Shown in pieces: positions 27,955 through 41,000 of a stretch of 64,000 bases of DNA; positions within the stretch are counted from its first letter, which is position 1, and every line of letters begins with the position of its first letter. Where the stretch lies: the NCBI GenBank assembly GCA_009869945.1, contig WIXG01000133.1:62001-126000 (forward strand), in the 5' to 3' direction. A program made the translations under genes and the position numbers. This DNA comes from Mesaphorura yosii (Eukaryota > Arthropoda > Collembola > Poduromorpha > Tullbergiidae). Under the pieces are notes generated by a model, which made no database searches, was not told where the DNA came from, and worked only from the letters and a program-made list of their open reading frames with translations.

Positions 27955-30900
27955 GTAAGTTTGTCTGCAATGGACATTAATTTTCAATAACCTTCGTCGC
28001 ATCCGCCAACGCGTGCCGGAAGAGTTAAACTGGGTTGACGCTTTATTAATATTCATGGGCGCAGTGAAAGGAGGCACCGGAGCGCTGAAAGTAGGTCTCA
28101 CACTCGTAACTGAAAGATGCTCATAATTATTTCAAATCAACTTTCTTTGCCTTTAAATTCGAGACTCCAGCTGAGTCTCTCCTCGAGCACTCTTCTGATA
28201 ACTAGCACGGCTACTCATGAATAATAAAAAGAGCCAGCGAACAAAGTTAATTCTACGATGTAAGAATTCCGCCAAGCGTCCCGGGACCAGTAAGGAAAAA
28301 GTTCCATCGCTTTATGGGCCATATTGCAGATCGCCGCATAAAATGCTTAACACATCCGTTAAGATGGGCACCCAGCTTCAAAGCTAAATATTTCATTCAA
28401 CTTGGTTTCAGAGAGTTCGCATGCGTCTCCTTAAAGGAAACAAGGACCTAAATTGAACTCCAACGCACTGAAATGACAGCTCTGACAGAATATTTGATTA
28501 GAATATGAATTCTTGTTATTTGAAAAACAATAATCAAAGTGTGGTTGTGGGCTGGCTGAAAGGTGGCTGTACCCAGACCTGCTGATTCTCTACATTCTTT
28601 GACACATCTGACGGCGACGTCTTCCTTCTTGGTATGCTTTCTCAGAACTCGCAGCCACTGTTTTGAAATTGGCGTGTCTACTTATTGCCTGTTTCCAATC
28701 ATTTGTGCGAGACGTGGCGTGGATCCGTCAGCACGTGTGCGTCTGCTGGCTTTGTCTTTCACGTGTGTGGCTTTTGCCTTCCACGCATGCTGTATTCAAT
28801 GCAGACACGAGAAAAGAAAGCAGACTTTTGTTACAAGTCACGGTGTAAGACGCAGAAAGTAAACTAACTGACATCTTTGCATCTTCAAATAGTCAAAGAT
28901 TTTGTGAATGTTGTGTGCCTGGAATAGCAACGAGTCGGCTGGAGGAGAGCCTGCTCAGAGGAGAAGGCTTTCATGCCCCGACTTGTGACTCGGCTTGGGA
29001 GAAATGAAATGTTGTGAGTTCAACGGGCTGGAAGTGGAATGGAAAAGTAAAGGAACGTTTATGGAAATCCAGATTTAAAAGCAGGTTCAAGATTTCCTTT
29101 CTCTTTTCAGTTTCTAAATATTTAAATCTTTCGTATTGCGTGCTTCGCTTCGCAGTTTGCATATTCGAAGCTCGCACTAACGGGGAATTCCGTTGGTTTC
29201 CATTGAAAGGTGATAATGTTCATGAGACTTTGCCTTTAATCGGCCGTAGTCACTTTGTATAGAGCAATCCGTAATCATTCCCAAGTAAAATTAACCACCA
29301 ACGCCAATCTGTGGCACGCGGTTGGTCGCTGCCTTGCATGAGCCTCTGTTAAATCACAGCCAGCAATGTCACAGATGTTTTGTCTTTGGCAAAATTCAAG
29401 ACAAGAAGTCGAGAAGACATTGTGTCGTGCCAAGGACAGGTTTTGCACATGGCGAGAATGCAAATGCGGGAAATGTTCATCTCTACCCTGCTTGGTTTTC
29501 CGGTCAGGTTAGACCCAAATATAAAGAGACTATCGCAGTCTGCTTGGAAAACAACTTGACACAATATGCTGCCCTCTGCATCTTTCTCCTCCGCAGCTTG
29601 GCCACTGTTTTGCACAAGGCGGAGAAAGCGCAGGCTGAGGAGACGCTGTGAGTCGAATGCAAATGAATCCAGCATCCAGTTTGAGATTTAATAACGAGGA
29701 GTCACATAATTATATTTTAGTCACTCGGATTTTAGCCTGGCTGCAGAATGAATGAGCCGGATCGGTTAACCCCGTGGCCAGTTAATTCAAATTCAACAAT
29801 GCAGCCAGACAAAGCGACAGGATAAGCGACTTGACTGAAGTAATTCGGCTACGAATAAATCAAGTGTCACATGCAAATTAATCTGAATGATATTCGAGAG
29901 ATTTAAATACCGGATTTGCATGAGTATGATACACGGTAAATTGATTTAAGATCTCACAAATTCGCCCAGCCTTCTAACTCGGCCTCTGTTTAAGCGAGCA
30001 GAGTATTTTAGTGACATTTCCGTGGTGTTATTGTGATGCGTTGTGGAGAGAACATACGTCATGGACAACAAATGTAAATCTGTTCGAGTCGAAATCACAG
30101 CAGCGTGGTCTTGTTAAGAAGGAGATCAGTCTGTCGCAATTTCATTTCTCTTTCCCAACTTTCTCCATTACTTTCGTTCCGGAAGATTAAATAATAATCC
30201 TGGCCGCTTCCACCTTCCTTCGCAGCAGGACAGTGCAAAAAGAGTTGGGCCGAAAAATGATAACGCAAATGAAATATTTTTTGTGTTTCGCTCTTTAAAA
30301 GTTTTGCTCATATGAGATGCACTTGCAGCGATGGAGCCACGGAAAGTTTCCTGATGCTCTGCGTCCCGTTCCATCCCGTTGTCGGTTGTAGGCGGAAAAG
30401 TTAGCCGAGAAAAATGCTGACGCTGTCAAAAATGCGATGAGGGAGCGAGATAGAAGAGGCAGGACACGACAGAGACGACGAGTTAAAAATAAAAGTGAAA
30501 TATGCCCTGGTCAAATCCTTCTGATGGCTCTGCTCCTAAACCAAGGGGCTTGTCTACATGCGAGGGAGTCGAATATCATTACAGCTTCTGACAGTGCTCG
30601 CATGACGTGGAGAAGACGGGCTGAGGGTGTGAGTCCACAATCAGTTTCAACTTTTGAAATATTAGACAAAGAGAGAAAGTGGCACTTTTCGCGTCGTGAA
30701 TGAGATCCAGATGAATGCGATACGGGTATTGACAAGACTCTGAACCTCCTCATTCCTTAAGAAAACAAATGGCATTCACGGAGCGAGTGAAACAGAACCC
30801 TGCACTGCAATGCTGTGAGGCAGTTGTGATATTTCATGAGAGCAGAAGGCAAGATTTAAAGAAAGGATTAGAATTCTAATAATAAAGATTACTCGGCGAG

Positions 30901-31964
30901 GAAGCAAACGGAAGGATAACATGAAGGAGGCAGCAGTCAAGGAATTAGAGTTCTCAGGAGAGCGAGACATGACAAAGTACCTCTCATCACTTTCACCGCC
31001 TGCGATAAGCTCAGCGCACACATCATAACTACAACTCACTGGCGCATTAGGATGTGCACACTCTGCAGCAGCGTTATGAAACTAATCCATCATGAGGCTG
31101 GCTGGTACGAAGGGAGAAAGTCAAGTTGTCTAATAATAATAATCAGCATCAGCATCGCTGGTAATCATCTGGAAAGTTAAAGTTCAACTTTCTCCTTCTC
31201 CTCAGCAACGATATGCACGGACTTTTGACTCTGCTCTGGGAATGCTGATGTGATTACATTACGAGCACTGTGGAACGATAAGCTCATGCTCATCCACTCT
31301 CTTTAATGCATAAAAATGAATGGAAAATGAATTTATTTAAATTCACATGAATGGAGCTTACGTTTGAAATTTGCATACATTTCCGTGCATCCCGACAACT
31401 TCAAAGGAAATTCATGAATGGAGAAAAGTTCGTTTATGAGTGAATGGAAGAAAATTATGAACAGAGTTACGGATGAGACGCAGCAAGAACAACAAATACC
31501 TACCGGGAATATGCGAAAATCGAAGAAGTGCTACTTAATTCGACGACTCATCTCAAGCATGGGTGAACTCAATAAGCAGCAACTCCATGTAGCCTTATCG
31601 CATTAGCAAAAGACAGAGTTGCTTCTTATTCGATGAGTAAATTAAACTGGTTTTTGTCTTATGTTTTGGTAATTTATGATGGTAGATCTGTCTTCCATTC
31701 CTACAAAATTATTTATTGGATCTCCCGGGAAGTTGAACTACTTTCTTAAGCAAGGAATTCACTTCTGTAGATAAGCCAACGCTTTGTCAAATGCAATTTA
31801 TATCCTGCCAGTCCATCGAGGCATATTTATGTTATTTTCTACGATCGCTTCATTTCATGCACGACACGAATCAACAAAATGAGTTGACTTTGCTAGCACC
31901 CGAAATTGAGTTCACTTAACAATTTGAAATTGGAATATGTGGAAATGGAGTCAAAGAAACTCAC
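27955..31964. other. Gene-poor tract, no supported gene
   Basis: AT-rich unique DNA. It contains a short (TAA)n run at about 31131-31143 followed by CAGCAT repeats, and scattered chance frames up to 109 codons (for example 29322-29651) that have opposite-strand twins of equal length and no family resemblance. Confidence 0.3.
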
Positions 31965-32025
31965 CTTGCCACTTAATAAAATGTTCGAGAACTTCGTTGT
32001 TCAGCCGGACTTCTGTTGATCAGAT
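31965..32025 (-). other. Putative noncoding 5' exon of the trn/caps-like gene
   Basis: A 61-base minus-strand unit between a strong acceptor (GTGTATTTCAG) and a strong donor (GTGAGT). All three frames contain stops, so it is not internal coding sequence. It lies 13.6 kb upstream of the acceptor at 18386 on the same strand. The simplest reading is a 5' untranslated exon of the trn/caps-like gene; a separate noncoding RNA is the alternative. Confidence 0.4.
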
Positions 32026-35000
32026 CTGAAATACACAAGTGAAGTTGGTGATTGGTGATTTGTTTAAGGGAATTTATGTGTTGTAAAAGCATGTTTCCTG
32101 ATTATTGCTTTGCATGTAATACTGCTCATCTCAAGTGCGATTACACGAGAATCGGTTCTAGTTTGCATGGAAAACGCGTTAAAATGTCTGCTTCGTAAAG
32201 GCTTCGTGCTCGCAGCCCTGCTGTCCTGAGCTTCCAGAAATTTATCGCCAAACCGGAGCGTAAGTTACGATGCACTTAAAATTCAATTCGACTTGGTCCA
32301 ATTTAGGTAAGTAACGCGAAATTGACACACACAAGTCGTTGCTCGTTCATTTTGCTCATCACTTATTCACACGTTTATGTCGCACGACATTGCACAAGCC
32401 CTAATCTAAAGCTACAATCGGTTTGCTTTTGTTTGTGTGACATTCTAATTAAATTGTAGACATTCTCCGACTACAGCGCGCTTCGTCTGATGCTCTTCTC
32501 GAGATCGTGCGATAGAAGCCGAGCTACAAGACATAATGCACAGCTGAGCTTGGCACAGCAATTGGCAAGTCGTGTGCATATGTGGCGGATCTCGCGAAAT
32601 AAAAATTGCCTTTGTTCATCCAAGCGAGTGAAATAACATTTTGCCGTGCATCGGCCCACTTTGGGTACAGAGGGAATTTGGGTCTTGGGCGCAGTCTTGC
32701 ACAAAAACAAAGTACAAATGTACTTACAGAGAGAAAACGACATTTGGACTTCCCCGAAATGTATTTTTCACATTCTGCGCTAAATCGAGTTATTTTTCAT
32801 GTCAAACTGCAAATAGGTACAATTTTTCTCGGCACAGGTCACATGTGCGGCTGGTCATGTTATTGACTTGTGTATCGCTTTGCGATGAACTGAAACACGA
32901 TCAACCAAAACCCAAGAAATGGAAAGAAAACATATTCGAATGCGAATTCGCCCGATAACAAGCCAAAAGACTTTCCAAATCTCCAGCTGCAGGTCGGATT
33001 CGTTTAAGATTGGGCAGGACGATTTCGACATTCGAAATTCGACTCGAGTCACTTGCGCTCGGCTCAACTTGTCACTTTGGTCCATCCATTACATCGCTCT
33101 TATATCCAACCAGCATTTGTTTGCATTCAAGCCCGCATGAGCACGAACGATCTTTGAATATTCTGTGGAAATCGAATGAAATATATTTGACAACCCGCAT
33201 GGAGGCACGCGAACGAGGATGATGGATGACAAAATTTGCGTTCCTGGAAACTGGAACTCGATCAACACATGTTTTGCGCTTTCTCTTAACGATCTGCATT
33301 CCTCGTCCTGTCAACTCCATCTTGGCTGATTTTCAGCCGTGTACTGCAATGATGTCAGTTATTTATGGCAATCGTGTTCCTTCCTGGTCAGTTCAGGCCC
33401 AAGCTGGGCACTGAATGTACTGAATACGGAAATCAATTCAACTCGATGCAATGTAGAGCGCACAAGCTGCACACAAGGAAAATATTCCACAAAAGGAGAG
33501 TCACTGGTATTTATTCGGATTCATCGTCTCGAAAAAATGTGGATGCGTTTCAAGTCTGGCCGAATGAAAGTTTCTCGGGAGGCTCTTGAAGGGAGCAGAC
33601 AGGCGAAGTGATATTTCTTTTTCTTTCCAAGTTTCAGTTCCTTTTCACAGTCAGAGAAGAGACAACGACTTCCGTTTGATTCCCTCGCTTCGCTTCTTTG
33701 CTTAAACTTCCAAATCTTCCAAGACCCAATTTCATAATACGGGAATTACACGGGCTTCTGTGCTGCTTGCATCTTCTGCGTGAACTCATTGAGAGTCAAT
33801 TGCACGTACGGACTTGCGTACCATTGAACGCATTCACCAAGTGCGACTCAAAGGCAGAGAGAAGGAGAAGTACTGAAGCAGGTTGTCTGCTAGCTCGAAT
33901 TCTCCTCAGCGCTGAACAGCAGAACTCACGCTTCAAAGTCTCCGTTTCTTGCACAGAGTCAAGTCTCATTTACGGAGAGGAAATTGAATGGCTGGAGTAA
34001 TGATGAGAATGAGAAGAAAAAGAGCCGTCAGAGTGACTTGGCACATTCGCCTGCTCCTCGGATAAATGGTCCTATTAAATCGCAAAATAATAATACCAGG
34101 ACAAAGAACAGCAAGCATGGGAATGAAATTGGAAGGATAAAAAGAACCACGCCAAAAAGGAATACGAAACGCCAAACCCAATTATTACCATTGCAACGAG
34201 ACAAAAGGAAGTCGAACAGAAATACTTCAAAGCTTATTAAACTCGTTAACACAAAGAAGCCCTTCGGTGGCCACTGCTCGCTTCCTCTCTGCGTAAATTA
34301 ACCAACAATCAAGGGGGGGGCTGCAACATTCAAGAGGCCTTTGTTTCTCGGCGGTTGCCCATATAAGAAGGATAGAAAATAATATCCGTGCAAATGAGTC
34401 CTTGTTTGGCACATATTTCAAATCTGACATTAATTAATAAATTGTCATTGATCTTCGTTCCCACCCCTCAGCCATTGCTAAGAAGCACTCGACTGGACTC
34501 TTAACGGACAGTGTTTACGTTCTCCGGAGATTTCAAGTGAACAGGACAAGTGCAATTGCTGATACTGTCTCAATGTAGCAAAGCACTGCTGCCTCATTCT
34601 TGCAAGTATAAAATTCTGAGGACGTGTCTGAGTTTCAAAGTATGCGAGCAAGATTGACATCTTACTTAATTACATATCAACTCCTGACACACTTCTTTTC
34701 AAAGCCCGCACTGCCTTTGTAGCCGAGGTGCTTAGTTCGGTTGAAAGCACAAAGAGAAACGAAAAGTGAAAGTGAAAATGAGGAGATGGATCGCAGGAGC
34801 CAGGAGAAAGAGTGCGAATGAAAGTGAGAAGAGAAAATAAGATCTCGGGCCTACGATTTTGGCCGAGAAGTAAAGTACTTTATCTTTCTCCGTATTCAGT
34901 CTGACTTGTCTGACTTTTACATGTTTCTTTTCATTAATGCTACAAGTTTGATTAGCTATTTACTCTTGCTCACAGCCCAACATCTCAAATATTTGAACTC

Positions 35001-38000
35001 TGAGAGCACGGTTACAGATAAACCCATCACATGACTGCCACTTTCTCCACGCATGGATGTTATTTTAATTAATGGCTTTTCGAATGGTCGAACAAAAGAG
35101 GATTCGCATTCCTCGTGCTCCCAATCGTATTTGCACAACACTTTACGTGTTACCCGAACAAATTCCTGCTTCAGAGTCTCTGGAGCCCTGTCGGGTACTT
35201 CTATTCATTTGGGTCGTTAAGTACGTCCGCTAATGGCCAACGAGGCTGCCACGCACTTTGTACCAACAAGTTCTCATATTATTCATCGCAATCTCGGCTG
35301 TTAATAAAACGAGTTTGATTTCTTCGTGTTTACATGTCTGCAACAAACGCACCGACAGCGCGAATGATGATTGATGGTTTACTTCATAATGTGTTACGTG
35401 TTTTGACGTAAAAAGTAAGAAAAATGTAACATGAAATCTCGCTCTTTCTCCATTCTGGCGAGCCATGAATCAAGCAGCCACGCACTGCGTGTGTCGACAC
35501 GCACAATTACGCTCTTATTTTAATAGCATTATTTCGATCCAACAATTCATGAAAATCGTGAATTCTGCCTGGAAAATATTGAAGTGAGGCCTGAAATAAT
35601 GACCCATTAAATGTAACATGAAAAGGTTCGTAGAAGCATGAACACTCAACAATGCGAGGCCAGAAGGACCAAAAATTCGTACTGCACATTAACGTTCGTC
35701 ACGCAAATGAAAATCTGAGCACTTTTGCCCCGACTCCGTTTAAAAAAGTAAACTCGAGGCACACACGTGCGGAAAATGAAGCCGAGTTCCTCCCGGAGCC
35801 AATCTCATTTAATTACGAGCATTGCAATGAAAACATGGAGCCTTTCAGAATTGTTTCATGTTAAATGCTGCTCTGCACTGCACGGGTTTCCCCTTTATCG
35901 AGAAACAATGCACAATGCCGAAAGTCTTGAAAAAGGAAGTGAGCCTCGTGTTTAAGATTCAGTGCATGCAACCGTTTGCTCAGTCTGACCAAATTGCATT
36001 CTGCACGATGACTTTGGTTCTGGTTGCAGCAGAGCAGCAGTTGCACCGAGCCAACAAAGCACCAGTTCTGGATTGGCTGCTTTTGCTTGCTTTGGTTTGT
36101 GTGATTAATGATCTCTTGGAAGGAACATTACCACAAGCTAAGTCAATACTATTATTGTTGCGTGTCCTGCCTGCGAACGTGGAAAGTGTTAATTAACGTC
36201 AAAATAATGTGTAGCTGCCCGTACTCTTTGTTTCTTGGTGGAAGCGACTTCCCAGCGCCTGTGACACGAAGTAAATGACAACAGCAAATGCTGCCTTTGC
36301 TCCTGGCTTGTTTATTAGCAGTGTGCGTATCCACTGCCACTTGAGTCGAGCGATTTTGGAGCAGACTCCTCATTACAATTTTGGCGAAAAATGGCACGAA
36401 ACGTCAAGGAACTCAGTCCGTTCTAACTCTGTACTTGCGGGTGCAGCAGAAAACGAGTCACAGTCACCGAGTAAATAGTTTTTGTTTTGAGTTGTATTAC
36501 TTTATATTATTACTTCTCAACCTGGCCGTGATCGTGCTGGATAAGTGCGGGTACTCCGTGCACGTGACGCATGCAATGCCTGGCGACAGGCACGCAGTGG
36601 ATGCTGTCGCGCAAGTCCATAAAACTTTCCCCACTTGTTCTCCTTTATTAAAATACTTCTCTTTCGGGCCGAGCGTGCCGAGCCGTCGAGATGAGCACGC
36701 ACAAAACTAAATCAAACTTTTGGCGATAAGCGCAAAGGTGTAAAATAGAGTTTCATTAATTCAATACCCCGTTTTGTGCCGCCACTGCTCTCCAGTAAGT
36801 GGATTGACGTACTTCTAACAGACGAAACTTTTCCGAGAGACAAACGTTTGTCAATCCGTAAGCAGGTGCCCTTTGACGTCAATTAATTACACGGAACAAG
36901 AACGCAGCGACGGACGGACAGACAACAAACCGGCTTGGTCTTAACCCGGGCAATGTTCAGACTCAGAATCAGATTCCTGTCTCGGGTTGCTCAAACGCTT
37001 AATAAAAATTCCTCTCGCGGACAGAGACAGATTCGGTCGAGACTTTCTGGGTCTGTCGGTTGTCGGCCACTCGATCAATGCACAGGCTACTGAAGCTTTG
37101 TGCCTATCTCTGTCGCATCTTTCTTTCGCATTACTCTTCATCATTGCTTCACGAGGACATTTGAATCCTGACTTTCCTGACCTTTCTCATCCTTTCGAGC
37201 AGAGGTAATTTTTATGCTGTCGTCAGAGATGTTTTTATGTTCATACCGGAATTAAATCTTTCGGTGAACGAAGCCCAATGGCTAAGAGACGAAAGAAATC
37301 ATGACACAAGTGTAAATATGAATGGTGGAGTAATGAAAGGAGTGAATTGAATAAAAGGCTGAGCGTGCAACGAGCAACTTGAAGCACTCGCAAATTCACG
37401 CATACACAAAATTCCATTAACGCGTCTTTCCTCTTTTCTTGAGTTCCGCTTCACGTTCACAATTTTGCTTACTCGTTCTCTTGACTCATAACGACAATGG
37501 CAAAAATAACTTTTGCTTTCCTCGCATTTTATTGATCTGAAGAGAAGCGAAGAAAGTCACACTGTCTGAAATATGGAAAGTGTAATCTTGTTATCCACTC
37601 CCAATTATCATCATCGTCTCTTTCTATATTTTTCTTATCAAAAGCGTATAATCGAGTACCTTGAATTTCAGATGGGTAAATACTTTCTGCGCAAGCAGAC
37701 ATCTCCTCCTCCTAAACTTCTAATTGAATGAATCAATGGAGTGGTGCGTGCGAAGCGAGACAGTAATTTGAATTAGATCGATCCCTGCTTTGGTTCCAGT
37801 CACTCAAAATTGACAATGCAGCGAGGAATTTAAGCATAGAATTCCCATCAAATGCGCGATGCTTCAACCCTGGCTGGACGTGAAAGGTGTGTGCGTATTC
37901 AACTTTGATACAGCGTGGCTAATTCGTGTGTGAAAACAAAAGGAAGATCACACAAAGAACGCTGGCTCGTCAACTGCCTTCCATGCATTTATTTGGGCCC

Positions 38001-41000
38001 GTCGGCTCACACAGTGGCAGAGTTCCCTTGGAGCTGGAGGACTTCTGCCCCGCTCGTACGCACAAAGCAAAGTGAATCTGCTACGCCAGCCTTTTTTTTG
38101 AGGGAAGCATTATCCACGCTAATTTTTCCCTGTCTGAAGCAGGAAGGCTCTCATTTGTGATGATGGCCTGATAAAAACAACGCAGAGGAGTTGTTTACAT
38201 GCTCCCGTGTGGAGAAGTCTTTGTTGACGTTCACATTCTGACCATCATCTCCTCGCAAAAACAAGCGATTCTTCCGCTAATGACCACTCATAATGACGGT
38301 CAGCAAAAGCACCGTCAACCACGAATGACAGATTGAGAAAGGGTTCTAGCCAAGTCTGATGCGATGGTCCACATCATCATTCCAGAGATTCCAGAAACTT
38401 TTTTTGTGTAATGGCTGAGATACGACCGTGTTTGACTGCTGCTGTCGTTCGGAATAATGTTGTAATAATGTGAGAGATTGCCGACCGAACGAAATAAATT
38501 GTTATGCTGGTCAGTCAGCGAGCCAAGTCCGCTAAGCACTTTACCTGCCACTGCCGCCTTTCGCCGTGAGTTTGGATTGACATGGAAGAGAGTGCAAAGT
38601 GGAGGCGAGTCTTATCTCCGAGTGCTTTTACTCTCCGGACTCTTTCAACCAGAAAGTGAAAATGGACCACATTTCCTCTGCTCTCCTCCTCCGCCGTGCT
38701 TCCACCGCTACTCCGACCATTATCATTTCGCCAACTTAACTCGTTACTTTGATATTCTCCGATTCCAGATAAAATTACACAAAAAGTGCGTGTCCACACT
38801 CGAAACATTGATGAAAAATGATGGCGGACGGCAGTCGCAAGAACTCAGAGCTTCGTAATTTTGTTTTACGTGCCTCCTAACATCAAAATGCTGACAACGG
38901 GAATTTGGTCTAAATCCCATCCGCCCATAATTATGCTGGACAACGTCACCTGTCATTCTCGAGAAGATGTTCAGGGGACTGTAATGTAAGTGCTGAAAAG
39001 GGAAAATAGTGCCGTAATTAAGAAGTAAGAATTCCAACCTCACACTTCCTCAATCAGGCTGTTTGAGCAGTCAACAGTAGTTAACAAACTAAATTAACCA
39101 GAGCTTTATACACGCTACTGTGCAGCCTCAGAAGGAATTCTTTTTGTCAAGATCATGGCTATGAATATTTGTCTGCTGAGAGTCTGTACATCTATCTTGG
39201 TCCTCATCTTTGTGTTTTCCTTCTCCTGCTCATCTTCGTTAGCGAGGAATGTGGATTATTTGTGAAGGACCCGGATAATGGCAGCGAGAGGGGAGCCGGC
39301 TGAGACAAACCCCGCATGCAGTCACTTATTTAATGATTCTTGTCTGAAACAACTCGAAAGAATCGGAATAGTAAATGAGAAGGATGAGGACGATGATTGC
39401 GTGGCTGGATCGCGGTGGCTTTGCTAAGCCGTGTCGAGTGGATTCGGTCGCCGTCGCCGCGTGTTGACTCCTTTCAAAAGAAGTTCATTTAAGTAATGGA
39501 GATTCGAGCGAGTAACAAAATACGAGTTGTGGAGTGAATAGTGAATGAATTCCCTGCAAGCAGAGGCGAGCACGCGTAACCGCCGCGTAGTGCACAACTC
39601 AGAGCAAATGCAAGTTGTGCAAGTGGGAATGGACTCAGACGGAATATTTTATTCGTGTAATTCCCAGTAGCTTTCTTGCTCCCCTCAAAAACGCAGTAAA
39701 GCAATGAAAATTCTCCGCTGCAGCGAGAATTGCTCTTGCCTAGTCGCCGTTGATTTTCCCATGCGCTACGGCGGGTTGTTGGTTGTATACTCCGTACGTG
39801 CGAATGGCGAGTGAAATGGAGTGAAGAGTCCCGCTGATGCTGACTAAGATGGATTGGCAAACGAGCAGACCAAACCTTCTTAAATGCAACTTTGAACATC
39901 AACGCGCTGGCCGGCCTGCCCGGAGACTAGCGAGTAGCGATCATAGCCAAGTTGTGCGTTTCCCAAATATAAATCCAATTCAACAAAGACTTTTCTCATT
40001 TCTTATTTCCTACACGGAGCAGAATCTTCCTCAATCGGTCGTTTGTAGAATAGAATTCTTGGCTGAGCCCATCTTATGCGGGTTTTATATTTATCGTGGA
40101 GCAATTCCTGCAATTACCCGGCCGACCTCATTCGTTATTTACTACGTACGCATACGCACTGCCATCGGCCATTGCAGCGCGATGTAAGATTGATTCTGTC
40201 GCAGAGCAAACAATACAGGGACAAGTGCAATCGGGACCAGAGGAGAGGTCATTCGCGCAATATATTTCAATTGATACAACTTGAAAATGGTAACAAATGT
40301 GTTTTTATATCGCACAGAAACATTCGAGTGACAGCTCACAGCACAAAATGCTGTCTGTCTGAGCACACAGAAAGGACGAGGACCCTTGAACTTGGCCCGA
40401 CTTCATGTTTCGGTACACAAAAGTGAACTGACGGGAAAACACAGATTGAATTCATCCATTCAGCTTGTACGACACGAGTTGGACGCGTAGTGCAGGCAGA
40501 AGACAATAAAGCACACATTCAATCTATTATTCAATTCCGGGCCGTGCAATTTGGGGTCATTATTTCACGAGAAATGCTCGGCCGTACTGTATGCTGGCAG
40601 TGCACGGTGGAAAGAGAAATAGATGCCAATGTCAGAGATCATTTCGAGCCCCGTTCGTACGATGCGCAGTTGCAGAGTGAGATCACAATGGAAGAGAATC
40701 GCACAGATGCGCGTTACGAGCGTGAAACTAATCCTATTAATAATATAATGGGCTCGATTGAACAGTGCATTCCTATTGCGAGATTGGCATTGCGGGATGT
40801 TAGCAGGCGTACGGAAGGGTGGCACACTACAGCTACGATCAAACTTCCCGTTTGCGCAATGAAATGCGCCGACTGAGCAATCGAATTGAATCTTTGAGCT
40901 GTGCAACCTATATTTCCAATACAATGCCAATTTGGCGTATTGTTTTGCTTGAGCGTCTGCCGGTTGGGTGCGTGGATTATTTAAAGGCGGTCGTGTCATA

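Noticed and set aside
30060..30100. tRNA B-box-like GTTCGAGTC
   Set aside because: No matching A box or cloverleaf could be folded around it.
36987..37208. Frame ending in a GTAATT donor-like site after LSHPFEQR
   Set aside because: The acceptor is only a weak CACGAG and the codon pattern is unremarkable.
40490..40999. Facing frames of 128 and 144 codons
   Set aside because: Both strands equally open, no motif and no splice support; chance is the simplest explanation.
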